Below, piece by piece: positions 7,177-8,400 of a stretch of DNA of 8,400 bases. The translations under genes and the position numbers were made by a program. The notes beneath the pieces are model-generated. The model was not told the origin of the DNA. It saw nothing but the letters and a program-made list of their open reading frames with translations, and did no database searches. This DNA is from GCA-016699975 sp964515255 (GTDB lineage Bacteria > Patescibacteriota > Minisyncoccia > Moranbacterales > UBA1568), in assembly GCA_964515255.1 (NCBI GenBank), contig CAZETL010000041.1, positions 1 to 8,400 of the forward strand. The letters run 5' to 3'. Numbering within the stretch: position 1 is the first letter of the stretch; the number at the start of each line of letters is the position of its first letter.

Positions 7177-7260
7177 AAACTTCTCCGGGAATCTCCCGCG
7201 AGATAGATCCGAAGACGAGCATCTCGGCGAAAAGACCCAAACAAACCTTCTAGAAATATT

Positions 7261-8220
7261 ATGTCGGAAACAACACTGCCACGCATTGTCTTCATGGGAA
7301 CACCAACTTTTTCCGAAGTGGCGCTTCGCGCACTCCATGCGGCACAATACCCTCTTGTAGCCGTATATACCAAACCAGACAAACCATCTGGACGGAACCA
7401 AGAGATCAGCAAGAGTCCCGTTAAGATTTTTGCGGAAGCACAGTCGATACCCGTCGAGCAACCCCCGCGATTCGATGATAACGCCATTGCGACACTTAGA
7501 AACTATCGTCCGGACATCATTGTCGTTGCCGCATACGGGAAAATTCTCCCTCAAGCGGTACTCGATATCCCAAAGGATGGTTGTATCAACATCCATGCTT
7601 CGATGCTTCCGAGATGGAGAGGTGCATCCCCTATTCAAAACGCCTTGCTTTCTGGAGATTCCACGACCGGCATCACACTCATAAAGATGGATGCGGGAAT
7701 GGATACCGGACCGATTATCACATCTAAGGAAATGCGTATCGAACCGGAAGAAACTACCGGGTCCCTCCTGCCGAAACTTGCGGAAATGGGAGCGAAACTC
7801 CTTATCGACACGCTTCCTCATTGGAGAACCGGCAACGAAACGTTGCGCGAACAAGACGGTTCAAAGGCCACGCTTTGCCAGCTCATCGAGCGAGAAGATG
7901 GCAGAATTTTCTGGAGCGAAGAAGCTGCTACCATCTTCAACCGATACCGAGCCCTTTCGCCATGGCCCGGGATTTTCTCTTTTTGGAAAAGAAAGTCAAC
8001 GCCGCTTCGCCTAAAACTTCAAAACATATCTCTTCAGAAGGAAAACCCCGAAACGAAGCATTCGCTCGGTCAGGTTTTTGAAATTTCCGACAGCATCGGC
8101 ATCCAGACCGGGAAAGGTGTCATCTTCATCCGCGAGATTCAGGTCGAAGGAAAAGCCACAATGTCAATCTCGGACTTTGTTCGCGGGTATCCAGACTTCA
8201 TCGGCGCGATCTTGGAATAG
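7261..8220 (+). CDS. fmt: methionyl-tRNA formyltransferase
   Basis: Transfers a formyl group from 10-formyl-tetrahydrofolate to the methionine on initiator tRNA, in the cytoplasm; deformylase later removes it. The 319 residues match the family length (about 310-320). The N-terminal catalytic domain shows IVFMGTPTFS (9-18), KPDKPSGR (38-45), NIHASMLPRWRGASPI (110-125) with catalytic Asn110 and His112, and MDAGMDTGP (143-151) with Asp148 at the catalytic aspartate position. A smaller C-terminal tRNA-binding domain (about 205-319) contains RALSPWPGIF. The start ATG is the one expected from homologues; the 84 bases after def hold no clear ribosome binding site but do hold CTTCTAGA, also found before def. 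It ends with TAG. Confidence 0.95.
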   Translation: MSETTLPRIVFMGTPTFSEVALRALHAAQYPLVAVYTKPDKPSGRNQEISKSPVKIFAEAQSIPVEQPPRFDDNAIATLRNYRPDIIVVAAYGKILPQAVLDIPKDGCINIHASMLPRWRGASPIQNALLSGDSTTGITLIKMDAGMDTGPIITSKEMRIEPEETTGSLLPKLAEMGAKLLIDTLPHWRTGNETLREQDGSKATLCQLIEREDGRIFWSEEAATIFNRYRALSPWPGIFSFWKRKSTPLRLKLQNISLQKENPETKHSLGQVFEISDSIGIQTGKGVIFIREIQVEGKATMSISDFVRGYPDFIGAILE

Positions 8221-8301
8221 AGCTCGAATTCTTTGGTAAAAATGGAGAATTTAGCATCAAGATGCCACTTATTTGAACTAGAAAAACACAAAGTAATTCG
8301 T

Positions 8302-8400
8302 ATGAATTCCGCTCGTTTATTCAAAGACGGCTTTATCCTTTCGTTTGGCCTTTTGATCGTGCTCGGAATCGGCGCATGGTCGATGTTCTCCAGCATGAAG
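8302..8400 (+). CDS. N-terminus of a membrane-anchored protein (partial)
   Basis: Thirty-three codons to the right edge. The peptide starts MNSARLFKDGF and enters a hydrophobic segment rich in Leu, Ile, Gly and Phe (about residues 11-28), so it is probably a signal anchor or first transmembrane helix. The same frame is open back to the fmt TAG, and an ATG at 8242 would add 20 residues (MENLASRCHLFELEKHKVIR); I prefer 8302 because a short charged N-terminus before a helix is more typical, but neither start has a clear ribosome binding site. The 81 bases after fmt hold only weak AT-rich stems. The family cannot be determined. Confidence 0.5.
   Translation, partial: MNSARLFKDGFILSFGLLIVLGIGAWSMFSSMK

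Noticed and set aside
7186..7198. CGGGA-ATC-TCCCG hairpin just after the def stop
   Set aside because: A 5-bp stem not followed by T residues; it could be chance and does not support a terminator between def and fmt.
7009..7854. Long minus-strand ORF (281 codons) opposite fmt and the end of def
   Set aside because: It covers conserved catalytic regions of fmt and def on the other strand; its Cys- and Arg-rich peptide has no recognisable domain.
8254..8265. Small GCAT-CAAG-ATGC hairpin after fmt as a terminator
   Set aside because: A 4-bp stem with mixed composition and no proper T-run is too weak to support a terminator call.

Overview
The window looks like a piece of a bacterial genome from the candidate phyla radiation (Patescibacteria), most plausibly the Gracilibacteria/Absconditabacteria side, where UGA is read as glycine (translation table 25). 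The direct clue is in the glutamyl-tRNA synthetase gene. One in-frame TGA (2410-2412, minus strand) falls exactly on a glycine that is near-invariant in the family (ITHVIR-[UGA]-EEWLPSTPKH), and the frame reads on cleanly to a normal TAG. No other complete gene needs TGA as its stop: the terminators are TAA (M23 peptidase, thpR, def) or TAG (gltX, wecG/tagA-like, fmt). The sole possible exception, the primosomal gene, has a TAG twelve codons further on, 8 bases before def. One TGA is thin evidence and a base error (GGA to TGA) or a nonsense mutation remains possible. Base composition is moderate (somewhat under 50% GC by eye), higher than I would expect for most described members of those lineages.

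Layout. Minus strand, right to left from 4552: an RNA 2',3'-cyclic phosphodiesterase (thpR), an intrinsic terminator candidate, a WecG/TagA/CpsF glycosyltransferase, gltX starting 14 bases after it, a secreted coiled-coil M23 peptidoglycan hydrolase, a hairpin, and the first 31 codons of a membrane-anchored protein leaving the window. Plus strand, left to right from 4626: a PriA-like primosomal protein N' (crossed by a 10-N assembly gap), peptide deformylase (def), methionyl-tRNA formyltransferase (fmt), and the first codons of another membrane-anchored protein. The two blocks diverge from a 73-base region carrying two mirror-image copies of TGTTAGGAT, each 6 bases before an ATG.

Functionally this is mostly housekeeping: translation initiation chemistry (fmt adds and def removes the N-formyl group), glutamyl-tRNA charging, replication restart, and envelope building and remodelling (glycosyltransferase, M23 hydrolase). 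I see no mobile element, tRNA, rRNA, CRISPR array or defence system. The points most worth a second look are the UGA-for-glycine reading in gltX, a PriA whose ATPase motifs are almost all degraded although its zinc-binding cysteines are intact, and the symmetric divergent promoter that may give leaderless mRNAs.
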